Positions 47,195-56,789 of a DNA stretch of 64,000 bases are shown here, piece by piece (positions within the stretch are counted from its first letter, which is position 1; the number at the start of each line of letters is the position of its first letter). Source of the DNA: Roseovarius sp. W115 (GTDB lineage: Bacteria > Pseudomonadota > Alphaproteobacteria > Rhodobacterales > Rhodobacteraceae). The notes under the pieces were generated by a model. That model did no database searches. It was not told the origin of the DNA and worked only from the letters and a program-made list of their open reading frames with translations. The stretch lies in NCBI RefSeq assembly GCF_032842945.2, contig NZ_CP146606.1:62001-126000 (forward strand), written 5' to 3'. Made by a program: the position numbers and the translations under genes.

Positions 47195-49240
47195 TTATTC
47201 GAACACCATAATCACGTCATCCACAGCCAGGCTATCGCCCGGACCAGCATTGATCTTTGACACGACGCCCTTCTTCTCGGCGCGCAGAATATTTTCCATC
47301 TTCATCGCCTCAACCGTGCAAAGCGCCTGCCCCTCCTGAACTTCATCGCCTTCGGCGACATTCACAGTCACAATCAGGCCCGGCATCGGGCAGAGCAGCA
47401 TTTTCGATGTATCAGGCGGGAGTTTCTCGGGCATTAACGTGGCCAATTCGGCCTGACGCGGGGTGCGCACATGCACCTTGATATCCGCGCCGCGGTTGCG
47501 AATGCGGAACCCGCCAGAGACCTTGCCCACCTTGAGCACCAAAGGCGCGCCGTCCACATCCAGCTTGGCCAGTTGATCCCCCGGCGTCCAGTCGCTGGAC
47601 ACGCGGTGGCTGGTGCCATCCTCAAAGCTCACGGTGGATCCATCACGGTCTGCCGCGATCTTTACCGCATGATCCTGTCCTTGCAGAGAGACCACCCAAT
47701 CCTCGCCCACATGGCGCTCATGGTTGTCCATCCGGCCCGACACACGGGTGCGCCGAATTTCGGCCACGCGGTGCATGGCCGCCGCACTTGCCGCGATCCG
47801 GCGCAGGGCGGTGTCATCCAACTCTACCCCTTCAAATCCTTCGGGATATTCCTCTTCAATGAAGGCTGTCGTCATATCGCCCGAGATGAATTTCGGATGA
47901 TCCATCACGGCCGCCACGAAGGGTAGGTTGTGCCCGATGCCTTCCACCTCAAAGCTGTCGAGCGCCACGCGCATCGCTTCAATGGCCGAGGCACGATCTG
48001 GACCCCAAGTACAAAGCTTGGCGATCATCGGATCGTAATACATGCTGATCTCGCCGCCCTCGTAGACGCCGGTGTCATTGCGCACGCCTGTTTCGCCTGA
48101 TGGCGCATCATCATGCCATGTGTCCGCTTCCAGCATTGGGCCAGCGGCCACTTCAACGGGCGGACGATACCGGGTCAAACGGCCAATCGACGGCAGGAAA
48201 CCGCGATAGGGATCTTCGGCATAAAGACGGTTCTCAATCGCCCAGCCACCGATTTTCAAATCGCTTTGCTTGATCTTGAGCTTTTCGCCCGCCGCCACGC
48301 GGATCATCTGCTCCACAAGGTCTACGCCCGTTATCAACTCAGTCACCGGATGTTCCACCTGCAAGCGGGTGTTCATTTCCAGGAAGTAGAAATTCTTGTC
48401 GCCATCCACGATGAATTCCACCGTCCCGGCGCTGGCATAGCCCACCGCATGGGCCAGTGCCAAAGATTGCTCGCCCATGGCCTTGCGGGTCTTCTCATCG
48501 AGAAACGGGCTTGGTGCTTCTTCCACAACCTTTTGATTTCGCCGCTGAATTGAGCATTCGCGCTCATGCAGGAAGACGCCATTGCCGTGCTGATCACAGA
48601 GCACCTGAATTTCGATGTGGCGCGGTTGGGTGACGAATTTCTCTATGAAAATGCGGTCATCTCCAAAGGAATTCGCCGCCTCGTTTTTCGAGCTTTGAAA
48701 CCCCTCGCGCGCCTCGTCATCGCTCCAGGCGATGCGCATGCCCTTGCCGCCACCGCCCGCGGAGGCCTTGATCATCACAGGATACCCAATTTCATTGGAA
48801 ATCTTCACCGCCTCATCGGCATCCTCAATCAGGCCCATGTACCCCGGCACTGTACTGACATTGGCTTCCTGAGCGATTTTCTTTGAGGTGATCTTGTCGC
48901 CCATCGCCTCAATCGCAGTTTTAGGTGGTCCGATAAAGGCGACACCAGCAGCTTCCAGCGCTTCTGCGAATTTGGGGTTCTCCGAGAGAAACCCATAGCC
49001 CGGATGCACCGCCTCGGCGCCGGTTTCCTTGATCGCGGCCATAACCTTGTCAATCACGATGTAAGATTCTGACGCCGCAGGTGGGCCGATATGCACCGCC
49101 TCATCCGCCATCTTCACATGCAGTGCGTTGCGGTCAGCGTCGGAGTAGATGGCCACCGTCGCAATACCCATTTTGCGCGCTGTCTTGATAACGCGGCAGG
49201 CAATTTCGCCACGGTTGGCGATCAGGATCTTGTTAAACAT
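47195..49240 (-). CDS. pccA: propionyl-CoA carboxylase alpha subunit (biotin carboxylase + BCCP)
   Basis: Carboxylates biotin with ATP and bicarbonate for transfer to propionyl-CoA by PccB. 681 residues from ATG 49240 (MFNKILIANRGEIACRVIKTARKMGI). The ATP-grasp region has KASAGGGGKGMRIAWSDDEA and EMNTRLQVEHPVTE; a BT-like linker follows, then the biotinyl domain with EAMKMENIL, where lysine carries biotin. An upstream in-frame start at 49276 has no similarity. No TTTGCAAA site is seen upstream, unlike pccB. Confidence 0.97.
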   Translation of the reverse strand: MFNKILIANRGEIACRVIKTARKMGIATVAIYSDADRNALHVKMADEAVHIGPPAASESYIVIDKVMAAIKETGAEAVHPGYGFLSENPKFAEALEAAGVAFIGPPKTAIEAMGDKITSKKIAQEANVSTVPGYMGLIEDADEAVKISNEIGYPVMIKASAGGGGKGMRIAWSDDEAREGFQSSKNEAANSFGDDRIFIEKFVTQPRHIEIQVLCDQHGNGVFLHERECSIQRRNQKVVEEAPSPFLDEKTRKAMGEQSLALAHAVGYASAGTVEFIVDGDKNFYFLEMNTRLQVEHPVTELITGVDLVEQMIRVAAGEKLKIKQSDLKIGGWAIENRLYAEDPYRGFLPSIGRLTRYRPPVEVAAGPMLEADTWHDDAPSGETGVRNDTGVYEGGEISMYYDPMIAKLCTWGPDRASAIEAMRVALDSFEVEGIGHNLPFVAAVMDHPKFISGDMTTAFIEEEYPEGFEGVELDDTALRRIAASAAAMHRVAEIRRTRVSGRMDNHERHVGEDWVVSLQGQDHAVKIAADRDGSTVSFEDGTSHRVSSDWTPGDQLAKLDVDGAPLVLKVGKVSGGFRIRNRGADIKVHVRTPRQAELATLMPEKLPPDTSKMLLCPMPGLIVTVNVAEGDEVQEGQALCTVEAMKMENILRAEKKGVVSKINAGPGDSLAVDDVIMVFE

Positions 49241-49574
49241 GAAGACGTCTTTCTGTCGGTTGGAGGACCGCCTCAAGGAGCGGTCGGAGTGTGATGGTTT
49301 CGATGATTCGAGCCCTGTATGCAGACCAGTTTAACGTCAGTGAAGCGTGAAACGCCTGATGCCATGGAAGTCTGCCTCTCGTAGATGTTATTGGGCATGA
49401 TGCCTTTAAATACTTGTTTTTACTTGTGTAAATTGTGTTCAAATTGGCAACAGTTGCATATGTCAAAGCAAAATTTATCAGAAAAATTTCAAACAGCGTC
49501 ATTTCTGAAACCGCCAATCCTCTAGCACGTTGCGGACACACGCACTCTGCGCGGAAGAAGCCTTTGGAGGGATT
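49241..49574. promoter_or_regulatory. divergent promoter region between pccA and the porin
   Basis: 334 bases without a gene. The right half is AT-rich (around 49400-49510) and must hold the porin promoter and leader. No recognised operator, riboswitch or repeat was seen, and no PccR-type TTTGCAAA site. Confidence 0.55.
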
Positions 49575-50849
49575 ATGAACCACTTTAAACTCAAGGCTGG
49601 TGTATGCATTGCCAGCCTTTTTGCTACTGCGTCGTTGGCTACCGCCGACGAGCTGCAAGAACTGCGAGACAGAATTGACGCACTTGAAGCTCAGCAGGCA
49701 CAGCTGGAAGCACAGCAGACCAAGCCACAGCGTCAAACTCTGCCCGGCGCAATACCAAACTTGGGCAGCTTTATTCTGCCGCGCGCCGAGTCTCTGGGTG
49801 ATCCGGATCAAATCTCTGGACGGGAAGGCCTGGGCCGCTTGAGCTTTGCGCTCAGTGAGCAAACCAAGGTCACCATTTATGGTTTCGTCCGCGCAGAAGC
49901 ATTCTACGACTTCGACTTTTCGCAAGGCGACACGTCGGATCCATCCGCTTTGTTGGACCCAGCAAATGAGACCAGTGGTGATTTCGAGCAAAGCGTCCGT
50001 GTGTCGCGTTTTGGCATCCGCAGTAAATCGGATACCGGAATTGGGACGTTCAGCACGCAGCTTGAATTCGATTTGTTCAGCGAAGATGCGAGCACCACGT
50101 CGCCAGACCTGCGCTTGCGTCATGCGAACATCCGCTACAAGACAGGCAACAGCGAAGTCCTTTTGGGCCAGTTCTGGACCAACTTCATGCCTTTGACGCA
50201 CTACCCCACCACGGCGGACTTCGAAGGTCCAGTGGGCATCTCCTTCGCGCGCGTTCCACAGGTCCGTTACACCTACGACACAGGCACCGGCTTGCGACTC
50301 TCGGCGTCGCTTGAGGAGGCCAACGGCGGTGAAAACTCCGAAGATCCGGTTCTCACCGCAGCGGCCTTCTACGGCCAGGATCGCTTTTCGGTACGTGCTG
50401 CTGGTTTGATTGGCACACGACCAACACCAGTGGGCGATGTTGATACCTACGGCGTCACAGTCTCGGGCAGCGTTTCGCCTTGGCAAGGCGGTACTTTCAC
50501 CGGCACATACACGCATGGCGACAATCTCGGCAACCTGTTGATCGGCCCTGGCGGGGATCCAGACGCTCTTGGGACTGACAATGACGTCGATGCATTTACG
50601 CTCGAGTTTCGTCAGGATCTCGGTGATAAATGGAATGTTGGTGTCGCTTACGGGTATGCCAACTACGGGCTGGAAACTGTGGTCGCAGGTAACGCCTTTG
50701 ACGAGGTCCAAACCGTCCACGTGAACGCCTTCTACACACCAGTAGAAAACTTCACCCTGGGCTTTGAGTACATCTTCGCAGATATCGAAGGTGACGCTTT
50801 TTCCGAAGACGCAGATCGCCTCGGTTTCTCGGCGACTTTGAGGTTCTAA
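49575..50849 (+). CDS. DcaP-like trimeric outer-membrane porin
   Basis: 424 residues from ATG 49575 after GGAGGG. A signal peptide (MNHFKLKAGVCIASLFATASLATA) is followed by a short coiled coil (ELQELRDRIDALEAQQAQLEAQQ), then a beta-barrel with aromatic girdles ending in phenylalanine (LGFSATLRF), as expected for outer-membrane insertion. The blocks VTIYGFVRAEAFYDFDFSQGD and LLGQFWTNFMPLTHYPTTADFEGPVG fit the DcaP family, which takes up dicarboxylates and similar anions. Followed by an intrinsic terminator. Confidence 0.9.
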   Translation: MNHFKLKAGVCIASLFATASLATADELQELRDRIDALEAQQAQLEAQQTKPQRQTLPGAIPNLGSFILPRAESLGDPDQISGREGLGRLSFALSEQTKVTIYGFVRAEAFYDFDFSQGDTSDPSALLDPANETSGDFEQSVRVSRFGIRSKSDTGIGTFSTQLEFDLFSEDASTTSPDLRLRHANIRYKTGNSEVLLGQFWTNFMPLTHYPTTADFEGPVGISFARVPQVRYTYDTGTGLRLSASLEEANGGENSEDPVLTAAAFYGQDRFSVRAAGLIGTRPTPVGDVDTYGVTVSGSVSPWQGGTFTGTYTHGDNLGNLLIGPGGDPDALGTDNDVDAFTLEFRQDLGDKWNVGVAYGYANYGLETVVAGNAFDEVQTVHVNAFYTPVENFTLGFEYIFADIEGDAFSEDADRLGFSATLRF

Positions 50850-50909
50850 ACCTACGACAGAGCATGCATTGTCCCGGGGCCAGTCTGCCTCTGCATGCTT
50901 TGACCGACA

Positions 50910-50945
50910 CCGCCAGATGGGTGCCACACACATCTGGCGGTTTTT
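50910..50945 (+). terminator. rho-independent terminator of the porin gene
   Basis: Perfect 10-bp stem CCGCCAGATG (50910-50919) with CATCTGGCGG (50931-50940), 11-base loop, then TTTTT at 50941-50945. About 60 bases after the porin stop. The following 50946-51144 shows no gene. Confidence 0.92.
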
Positions 50946-51144
50946 CTCAACGTCGTCATGCCACACGGCTTTGCCGTGGCACGCGGGAAGGGCCGCGCTT
51001 ATGCCTTGTGCCCGACACATGTCGGTTCTTAGTCTTCGCGAAAAAGAATTGTCTTTGCGCAAAAAGCTGTGCGACCAAAGAACTCGTGCTCTGGTCCGCG
51101 ACGCGTTTGAATAGCTCGTTACCCTGCTGGGGCGCAGGGCTTGC

Positions 51145-51354
51145 TTAGTTGCAGTTGGCGTCTGTGAGCTGGCAATAGGCCACGTTGGCCCCGGCCCCGA
51201 CGACCGCGCCAGTGACGAGCGAGCCGCCGACCACGGCAGCTGTGCCCACACCAGCAGCGCCGCCGATAAGAGCTTGTTCACCGGCTGTGTCGCCACAGGC
51301 CGCAAGTGTGCCAAGCAGCACGAGCGCGCACGGGAAAGATTTTGTAAGTTGCAT
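51145..51354 (-). CDS. small lipoprotein, glycine-rich
   Basis: 69 residues. Signal and lipobox are FPCALVLLGTLAAC (cysteine at residue 20), then DTAGEQALIGGAAGVGTAAVVGGSLVTGAVVGAGANVAYC, a glycine/alanine-rich hydrophobic stretch resembling small glycine-zipper lipoproteins, ending CQLTDANCN with two more cysteines. The 5' leader (up to about 51420) has a GCCGG/CCGGC hairpin. Likely an envelope protein; function unknown. Confidence 0.8.
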   Translation of the reverse strand: MQLTKSFPCALVLLGTLAACGDTAGEQALIGGAAGVGTAAVVGGSLVTGAVVGAGANVAYCQLTDANCN

Positions 51355-51500
51355 GTCGATGTGCCTCTATATGTAGCGCTGTTGATCAACGCATATATCG
51401 CCGGTTTTGTTCCGGCTTGAACTATATATATGTGCTTTTTGCGTTTTTGCGCAAGGGATCGCCGACCGTTGGTGGCAATCCGCGCATGCCCAAAAGAATT

Positions 51501-51533
51501 GGGCGGCCCGTACAAAATAGTACGAAGCCGCCC
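51501..51533. repeat. two-tier inverted repeat in an otherwise empty region
   Basis: In 51355-51730 (376 bases, no convincing gene) GGGCGGC (51501-51507) pairs with GCCGCCC (51527-51533), and CGTAC (51509-51513) with GTACG (51520-51524) inside it, loop AAAATA. No T-run on either strand. It could be a small RNA, operator or leader structure. Confidence 0.5.
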
Positions 51534-51730
51534 ATTAGGGTAAGGGTAACGGTATAGACGGTGTGTGTTGGCCCATTGGGGGAAGGCCACGTCTATGAGT
51601 TTCAACATGGCGGTGATTGTGCCCCGCGCCAAGCGTGCTGAACGACAAAGTTCAAAGTCGGCTGTAATTTGCGTATTCCCGCAACCGATAGGCAAGAATA
51701 TGCTCGTCCAAGGGGTATTTTGCGCAAAAT

Positions 51731-52090
51731 TCACGAAAATTCCCCTTCATCAAAGGCTTCGGGGAAGGAGGCGCGCGCCATGGCCACGTCCAGAATCAGA
51801 AGCGCATCATAGCTTTCGGGGTCAAACGGGTCCTCTGCCGGGCGCACTTCGCGGCCAAAAAGCCAGCTGAGTCGTCCCGCATCCAGATTGCCGCGCTCAA
51901 AAGGCTGATCGCCGAAATGTTCCCATAAGGCGCGCACAAAAGCCGTATCTGCCCTTCGGTCCGCGGGCCTGCGGTCGCGAAACCGCTCGCGCGCCACCAA
52001 AGGGGTCACACCCTTGGGGTTTGCACGTCGGATGGTGAATTGAAAATCAGTGCCAGGAAGGCGCCCGGGAAAGCCACGGTGTTTCAGCAT
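51731..52090 (-). CDS. conserved-looking hypothetical protein
   Basis: 119 residues, soluble, rich in Arg and acidic residues, without signal or membrane segment (MLKHRGFPGRLPGTDFQFTIRRA...). It lies in a run of small genes on the minus strand between pccB and the porin. I do not recognise it. Codon use is like the neighbours. A ribosome site is plausible (GGAGG within TGGATCATGCTG context is weak). Confidence 0.6.
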   Translation of the reverse strand: MLKHRGFPGRLPGTDFQFTIRRANPKGVTPLVARERFRDRRPADRRADTAFVRALWEHFGDQPFERGNLDAGRLSWLFGREVRPAEDPFDPESYDALLILDVAMARASFPEAFDEGEFS

Positions 52091-52174
52091 GATCCACCTC
52101 CGCCTGTGCGAAGGACCCGCTGGATCGGTCTCAGGACAGGCCCGAGGGCCCGCCCTGACACAAGGTCAAAGACC

Positions 52175-52315
52175 TTACTTAAGCTTGCCAGTGTACTCCG
52201 GCTCAGTCGAGATCGGCTCTGGGTCGACCACGACAAATTCTTCTTCCTGCTGGGCGCAGGCCGCCACGAAGGCCACGAGGGCCAGAGCCATAAGGCCCTT
52301 GATACTGTTCGACAT
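52175..52315 (-). CDS. very small lipoprotein
   Basis: 46 residues from ATG 52315 after AGGAG. Signal and lipobox MSNSIKGLMALALVAFVAAC are followed by a short acidic tail (QQEEEFVVVDPEPISTEPEYTGKLK). A longer reading to 52426 has no similarity and no ribosome site. Likely an exported lipoprotein of unknown role. Upstream 52316-52529 has no other gene. Confidence 0.78.
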   Translation of the reverse strand: MSNSIKGLMALALVAFVAACAQQEEEFVVVDPEPISTEPEYTGKLK

Positions 52316-52529
52316 GTTAGTCTCCTGTCTCTGTACGTGAACAGACGACACGTCTCGTGTCCCGCCTGCTCGTCTTCCGAGGTGTGGTTGGCGTTTTCGC
52401 AACCACCCCTCAACATACCGGAGCAATATGGCATTTGATATGCACGCGCATCAAAGCATGACGTATGTGACTCGAAAGCCTCAAACGTAGTGATGCCTAA
52501 GGAGTGAGCCGCAAGATGTTGTGTTTGCA

Positions 52530-52943
52530 TCAGAACAGCTCCAAGATACAGGTGCCGCTTTGCAGCGAAAACGTCTCGAAAATCTGCATCACATCGGGGT
52601 CAAAACGTCCGAATTCTGACGATTGATCGGCCAGGGATATCACAATCCTGTCGGGTTTCGGGCCCAGTTTGGGGATGCGCGGCAGGGCGTAGTCGTTGCA
52701 CAGATGCTCAAGATCAGCGGTCTGTGCCTCGAAATCCTCCTGACCGGTGAACGCGGGCGCGACAAAGCGAAAGCGATAGACAAGGCCACTGCCCGGCTGG
52801 TCGGAAATCGTTTCCTGCAAATGCGCCTCAAGCCCCGAAGGGAGCGCGATGGGCGTCTCCTCCGCCGCCATCGCGCTCGACGCCGGGCCCGATATCAGGC
52901 AGGCCGCGACAAGCGCCCACAGATATGTCGCCCGGCATCTCAT
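52530..52943 (-). CDS. secreted protein (DUF6497-like)
   Basis: 137 residues. A signal peptide (LWALVAACLISGPASSAMA) is followed by a domain (YRFRFVAPAFTGQEDFEAQTADLEHLCNDYALPRIPKLGPKPDRIVISLADQSSEFGRFDPDVMQIFETFSL) that I associate with DUF6497, seen in Rhodobacterales. Its start overlaps the previous gene by 4 bases. Function unknown. Confidence 0.75.
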   Translation of the reverse strand: MRCRATYLWALVAACLISGPASSAMAAEETPIALPSGLEAHLQETISDQPGSGLVYRFRFVAPAFTGQEDFEAQTADLEHLCNDYALPRIPKLGPKPDRIVISLADQSSEFGRFDPDVMQIFETFSLQSGTCILELF

Positions 52944-53368
52944 TCAATTCTACCCTGGCTTGGCGTGGCGCAGCGCCCTTTGTCCCAGAAAAAGAACACC
53001 ACCCGCTTTGAGCTTGGCAGGCGCGAGGTGTCGCCGCGCCCATTGGCCAGCTCGATGCCATAGGCCTCAAAGGCCCCCACCTTTGATTTGGACGCCAGCC
53101 TATGCATCTGTTTGCAAATGCGCTTCAGCTCGGCGGTTTCCGCCGCACTCGGCGCGCGGGAATTCAGGATTTGCCCCAACCCCGTCTGGTAGACCCAGAG
53201 GAACACCTCCCGCTGCTTTTTGGAGCCATCCTTGGCCTCAAAAAGCACCGTCGTGGCCGTCTCGAACTTGGCATCAGAAATACGCGTCTGAACATCCTCC
53301 GGCGTGATCGCCAAGGCCGCAGTGCTCCAGAGAGCCAGCAAGGGGTATGTCAGACGGGCCAGTTTCAT
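52940..53368 (-). CDS. small secreted protein, unknown
   Basis: 142 residues with a signal peptide (MKLARLTYPLLALWSTAALA) and a mixed polar mature part containing two cysteines (RICKQM and KGRCATP). It is in a chain of 4-base overlaps: cupin stop, this gene, DUF6497-like gene, so the three are coupled. Family not recognised. Confidence 0.75.
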   Translation of the reverse strand: MKLARLTYPLLALWSTAALAITPEDVQTRISDAKFETATTVLFEAKDGSKKQREVFLWVYQTGLGQILNSRAPSAAETAELKRICKQMHRLASKSKVGAFEAYGIELANGRGDTSRLPSSKRVVFFFWDKGRCATPSQGRIE

Positions 53369-53766
53369 GCAGGTGCATCTTCCAGACTGGTGCCAAACTC
53401 CGCAGGGCTGGTGATCTCGATCAGTTCCAGATCATCCGAATGCCGCACCTCGCGGTGCTTGATCCCCGGCGGTTGCAGCACGCAAGAGCCTTCCCGCAGG
53501 ATATGCTCTCCCTCGCCTTCATACTCAAACACCACCCAGCCCCTGGTGACATAGACCATCTGGAACTCCAGATCATGCGAATGCCACTCCGCCGGGCTTT
53601 CCATCCCCGGCACCGCCCGAATGACATGCGCCCCGAACTTGCCTTGCGTGGCCTCGGCAATGCCCAACTGGCGATACTCAAAGAACGCCCGCAGCCCCGC
53701 GCCGACAAACGCGCCGTCATCGGCATGGGCGATGGTGAAGGCCTGGTTCTTGTAGAGTTGGGTCAT
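53365..53766 (-). CDS. cupin-domain protein
   Basis: 133 residues forming one conserved barrel (cupin_2): EWHSHDLEFQMVYVTRGWVVFEYEGEGEHILREGSCVLQPPGIKHREVRHSDDLELIEI, with metal-ligand histidines in HSHD and KH. The fold serves many enzymes and binding proteins; no specific role is visible. It overlaps the next gene by 4 bases and follows pccB after a REP-like repeat. Confidence 0.88.
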   Translation of the reverse strand: MTQLYKNQAFTIAHADDGAFVGAGLRAFFEYRQLGIAEATQGKFGAHVIRAVPGMESPAEWHSHDLEFQMVYVTRGWVVFEYEGEGEHILREGSCVLQPPGIKHREVRHSDDLELIEITSPAEFGTSLEDAPA

Positions 53767-53776
53767 GGTGTCCTCT

Positions 53777-53828
53777 TGTAGGGCGGGGTTAACCCCGCCT
53801 TGGGTAGCGGGATAAATCCCGCCCTACA
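53777..53828. repeat. REP-like palindromic repeat, copy C
   Basis: Outer arms TGTAGGGCGGG (53777-53787) and CCCGCCCTACA (53818-53828) are perfect. Inside, GGCGGGGTTAACCCCGCC is itself an 18-bp perfect palindrome. It shares GTAGGGCGGGGTT with copies A and B at 8 kb. Lies between pccB and the cupin gene. Confidence 0.85.
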
Positions 53829-53834
53829 AAGGTG

Positions 53835-55367
53835 TTACAACGGAATATTGTCGTGCTTCTTCCAGGGCAGTTTGCGCTTCTTGTTGCGCAAAGCCGCAAA
53901 GGCGCGGCTCACGCGTTTGCGCGTGCTGCGGGGCTGGATCACCTCGTCGATGAAGCCGCGTTCGGCGGCGACAAACGGGTTGGCGAACTGTGCCTCGTAA
54001 TCGGCGGTGTGCTGGGCGATTTTGTCAGGGTCATCGAGATCCGCGCGGTGGATGATCTCAGTCGCGCCTTTCGCGCCCATCACGGCGATCTCGGAGGTGG
54101 GCCAAGCATAGTTGATGTCTCCGGCCAGATGCTTGGAGGACATCACCACATAGGCCCCGCCATAGGCCTTGCGCGTGATCACCGTCACCTTCGGCACCGT
54201 CGCCTCACCATAGGCAAAGAGGAGCTTCGCGCCATGTTTGATCACGCCGTCATGCTCTTGTGACGTTCCGGGCAGGAAGCCGGGCACATCGACCAGCGTC
54301 AGGATCGGAATTTCAAAGCAATCGCAGAACCGCACAAACCGCGCGCCTTTGCGGGAGCTGTCGATATCAAGGCACCCGGCCAGCACCATCGGCTGGTTGG
54401 CCACAACGCCGACTGTCCGACCCTCAAGCCGGATAAACCCGGTGATGATGTTCTTGGCGAAATCCTCTTGGATCTCGTAAAAATCACCCTCATCGCCCAG
54501 CTTGGTGATCAATTCCTTCATGTCGTAAGGCATGTTGGGATTGTCCGGCACCAGCGTGTCGAGAGAGGTCTCCATCCGGTCCACATCGTCAAAGAACGGG
54601 CGCACCGGCACAGCCTCTCGGTTGTTGAGCGGCAGGAAATCCACCAGACGCCGCACCTCGGCCATGGCCTCTACGTCATTCTCAAACGCGCCATCGGCGA
54701 CCGAGCTTTTCTTGGTATGGGTGGACGCGCCGCCCAATTCCTCGGCACTCACCTGTTCATTGGTCACGGTTTTGACCACATCGGGGCCGGTGACGAACAT
54801 GTAAGAGCTGTCGCGCACCATGAAGATGAAATCGGTCATCGCGGGGGAGTAGACCGCCCCACCGGCACAAGGGCCAGTGATCACGCTGATCTGCGGCACC
54901 ACGCCAGAGGCCTCGATATTGCGCTGAAAGACATCGCCGTAGCCCGCGAGACTGTCGACACCTTCCTGAATGCGCGCGCCGCCTGAGTCGTTGATGCCAA
55001 TCACCGGCGCGCCGTTTTGCACCGCCATATCCATGATCTTACAGATCTTCTGCGCATGGGTGTTGGAGACAGAGCCGCCCAGAACGGTGAAATCCTGCGA
55101 GAACACATAGACCTGGCGGCCATTGATGGTGCCCCACCCGGTCACAACACCGTCGCCATGCGGCTTGTTCTTGTCCATGCCAAAGTCACTACAGCGATGG
55201 GTGACGAACATGTCGAACTCTTCGAAACTGCCCTCATCCAGCAGCAACTCGATGCGCTCGCGCGCGGTAAGCTTGCCTTTGCTATGCTGTGCCGTGATGC
55301 GCTTTTCACCGCCACCAAGCCGCGCCTGACCGCGGCGATTTTCCAGTTCCTGCAGGATATCTTTCAT
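53835..55367 (-). CDS. pccB: propionyl-CoA carboxylase beta subunit
   Basis: Transfers the carboxyl group from biotin to propionyl-CoA giving methylmalonyl-CoA; acts with PccA. 510 residues, normal length. Motifs are [44 protein letters not shown] and [31 protein letters not shown], the typical acyl-CoA-binding and oxyanion loops. The promoter region has PccR-type sites. The start ATG at 55367 follows GGGGGC-rich leader. Confidence 0.97.
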   Translation of the reverse strand: MKDILQELENRRGQARLGGGEKRITAQHSKGKLTARERIELLLDEGSFEEFDMFVTHRCSDFGMDKNKPHGDGVVTGWGTINGRQVYVFSQDFTVLGGSVSNTHAQKICKIMDMAVQNGAPVIGINDSGGARIQEGVDSLAGYGDVFQRNIEASGVVPQISVITGPCAGGAVYSPAMTDFIFMVRDSSYMFVTGPDVVKTVTNEQVSAEELGGASTHTKKSSVADGAFENDVEAMAEVRRLVDFLPLNNREAVPVRPFFDDVDRMETSLDTLVPDNPNMPYDMKELITKLGDEGDFYEIQEDFAKNIITGFIRLEGRTVGVVANQPMVLAGCLDIDSSRKGARFVRFCDCFEIPILTLVDVPGFLPGTSQEHDGVIKHGAKLLFAYGEATVPKVTVITRKAYGGAYVVMSSKHLAGDINYAWPTSEIAVMGAKGATEIIHRADLDDPDKIAQHTADYEAQFANPFVAAERGFIDEVIQPRSTRKRVSRAFAALRNKKRKLPWKKHDNIPL

Positions 55368-55435
55368 CGGGAGCCCCCTTAATCACTCGCGCGGAGAATA
55401 GAGAGGTGACATGCTTGAGGAAAGGAGAATTGAGC

Positions 55436-55487
55436 AAATTTGCAAATTTTTAGAAACTACAATTTAATAAATTGCAAACTTGCGAAG
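55436..55487. promoter_or_regulatory. PccR-type operator upstream of pccB
   Basis: AAATTTGCAAATTT (55436-55449) is a perfect palindrome containing TTTGCAAA. 32 bp on, ATTGCAAA (55471-55478) is followed by TTGCGAA (55480-55486). The published PccR motif of Rhodobacter sphaeroides (from memory) is two TTTGCAAA units; spacing here differs. Located 70-120 bases before pccB. Confidence 0.7.
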
Positions 55488-55565
55488 TATTTCCTGCAAC
55501 ACATCGAAACCCTGCGAGTCGCAAATACGATGGACATCCCCCAAAGAGCCACCTAAGCAAGTCCA

Positions 55566-56789
55566 ATGCAACCTCGCGCGCCGGTGCGGTTTTTGGATCG
55601 CGCCACACCACCCCATATTCTCACGCTGATCCTTCTGGCCGGGCTGTCTGCGCTGGCCTTGAACATCTTTCTGCCCTCGCTGCCGGGCATGACCGCCTAT
55701 TTTGAGACGGATTACCGCCTGATGCAGCTTTCGGTCGCGGTGTATCTTGCCGTGAACGCCACGCTACAGCTTATTCTGGGTCCGGTCTCAGACCGGTTTG
55801 GCCGCAGGCCGGTGATCATCGGCGGGTTGTTGATTTTCCTTTTGGCCACGCTGGGCTGCATTTTCTCCACCAATGTTTGGGTGTTCCTCGCTTTCCGCAT
55901 GATCCAGGCCACGATTGTCGCCGCTATGGTGCTGAGCCGCGCCATTGTGCGCGACATGGTGCCCGAGGCGCAGGCGGCCTCGATGATCGGCTATGTGACC
56001 ATGGGCATGGCCGTGGTGCCGATGATTGGCCCAGCAATTGGCGGGGTGCTGGACGAGTCCTTTGGCTGGCAGGCCAGTTTCTGGGCGCTCTTTGCCCTGG
56101 GCGCTGTTGTCACGTGGCTGGCCTGGTCCGACCTTGGCGAAACAGCCCCCCTGCAGGGTCGCAGCTTTGCCGAGCAACTCACGGAATACCCTGCACTTTT
56201 CGCCTCTCCACGGTTTTGGGGTTACGCACTGGCCTCGGCACTGACCTCTGGGTCTTTCTTTGCCTATCTGGGTGGCGCGCCCTATGTGGGCGACAAGGTG
56301 TTTGGCCTCTCGCCCTCCGAGCTTGGCTTGCTCTTTGGCGCACCCGCCATTGGCTACTTCCTCGGCAATTTTGCCTCGGGGCGCTTTTCGGTGCGCGTAG
56401 GCGTCAACCGCATGGTGCTCTGGGGCACGCTCGTGACCACAAGCGGCGTGGCGCTCAATCTTTCTCTTTTCTATGCCGGGTTGGGATCGGCCTATAGCTT
56501 TTTTGGCCTCATGACCCTTATGGGTCTCGGCAACGGCATGACCATCCCCAACGCCACGGCCGGGGCGCTCTCAGTGCGTCCGCACCTTGCCGGGACAGCC
56601 AGCGGGCTTGCCGGGGCCTTGATGATTGGCGGCGGCGCGGCCCTTTCGGCTTTGGCCGGCGCGCTGCTGGCCCCAGGCACTGGGGCATTCCCGCTCTTGT
56701 GGATCATGGCGTGCACCTCAGCCGCAGGAACGGTGGCCATTTCCTTTGTCATCTGGCGGGAAAGGCGGCTGGCGCTCACACCGCGCTGA
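55566..56789 (+). CDS. MFS multidrug efflux transporter (Bcr/CflA family)
   Basis: 407-residue inner-membrane protein with twelve predicted segments. LILLAGLSALALNIFLPSLPGMTAYFETDYRLMQLSVAVYLAVNATLQLILGPVSDRFGRRPVIIGGL contains the MFS motif GPVSDRFGRRPV, and the rest fits Bcr/CflA (14-TMS-less, 12-TMS) exporters of bicyclomycin-type compounds. It is transcribed away from pccB; the PccR sites lie between them, 80 bp from its start, so it might share regulation (uncertain). Confidence 0.92.
   Translation: MQPRAPVRFLDRATPPHILTLILLAGLSALALNIFLPSLPGMTAYFETDYRLMQLSVAVYLAVNATLQLILGPVSDRFGRRPVIIGGLLIFLLATLGCIFSTNVWVFLAFRMIQATIVAAMVLSRAIVRDMVPEAQAASMIGYVTMGMAVVPMIGPAIGGVLDESFGWQASFWALFALGAVVTWLAWSDLGETAPLQGRSFAEQLTEYPALFASPRFWGYALASALTSGSFFAYLGGAPYVGDKVFGLSPSELGLLFGAPAIGYFLGNFASGRFSVRVGVNRMVLWGTLVTTSGVALNLSLFYAGLGSAYSFFGLMTLMGLGNGMTIPNATAGALSVRPHLAGTASGLAGALMIGGGAALSALAGALLAPGTGAFPLLWIMACTSAAGTVAISFVIWRERRLALTPR

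Noticed and set aside
49233-51734. An 833-residue open reading frame on the minus strand
   Set aside because: It is antisense to the whole porin gene (signal peptide, strong ribosome site, terminator) and its translation resembles no protein; the lack of stops follows from base composition.
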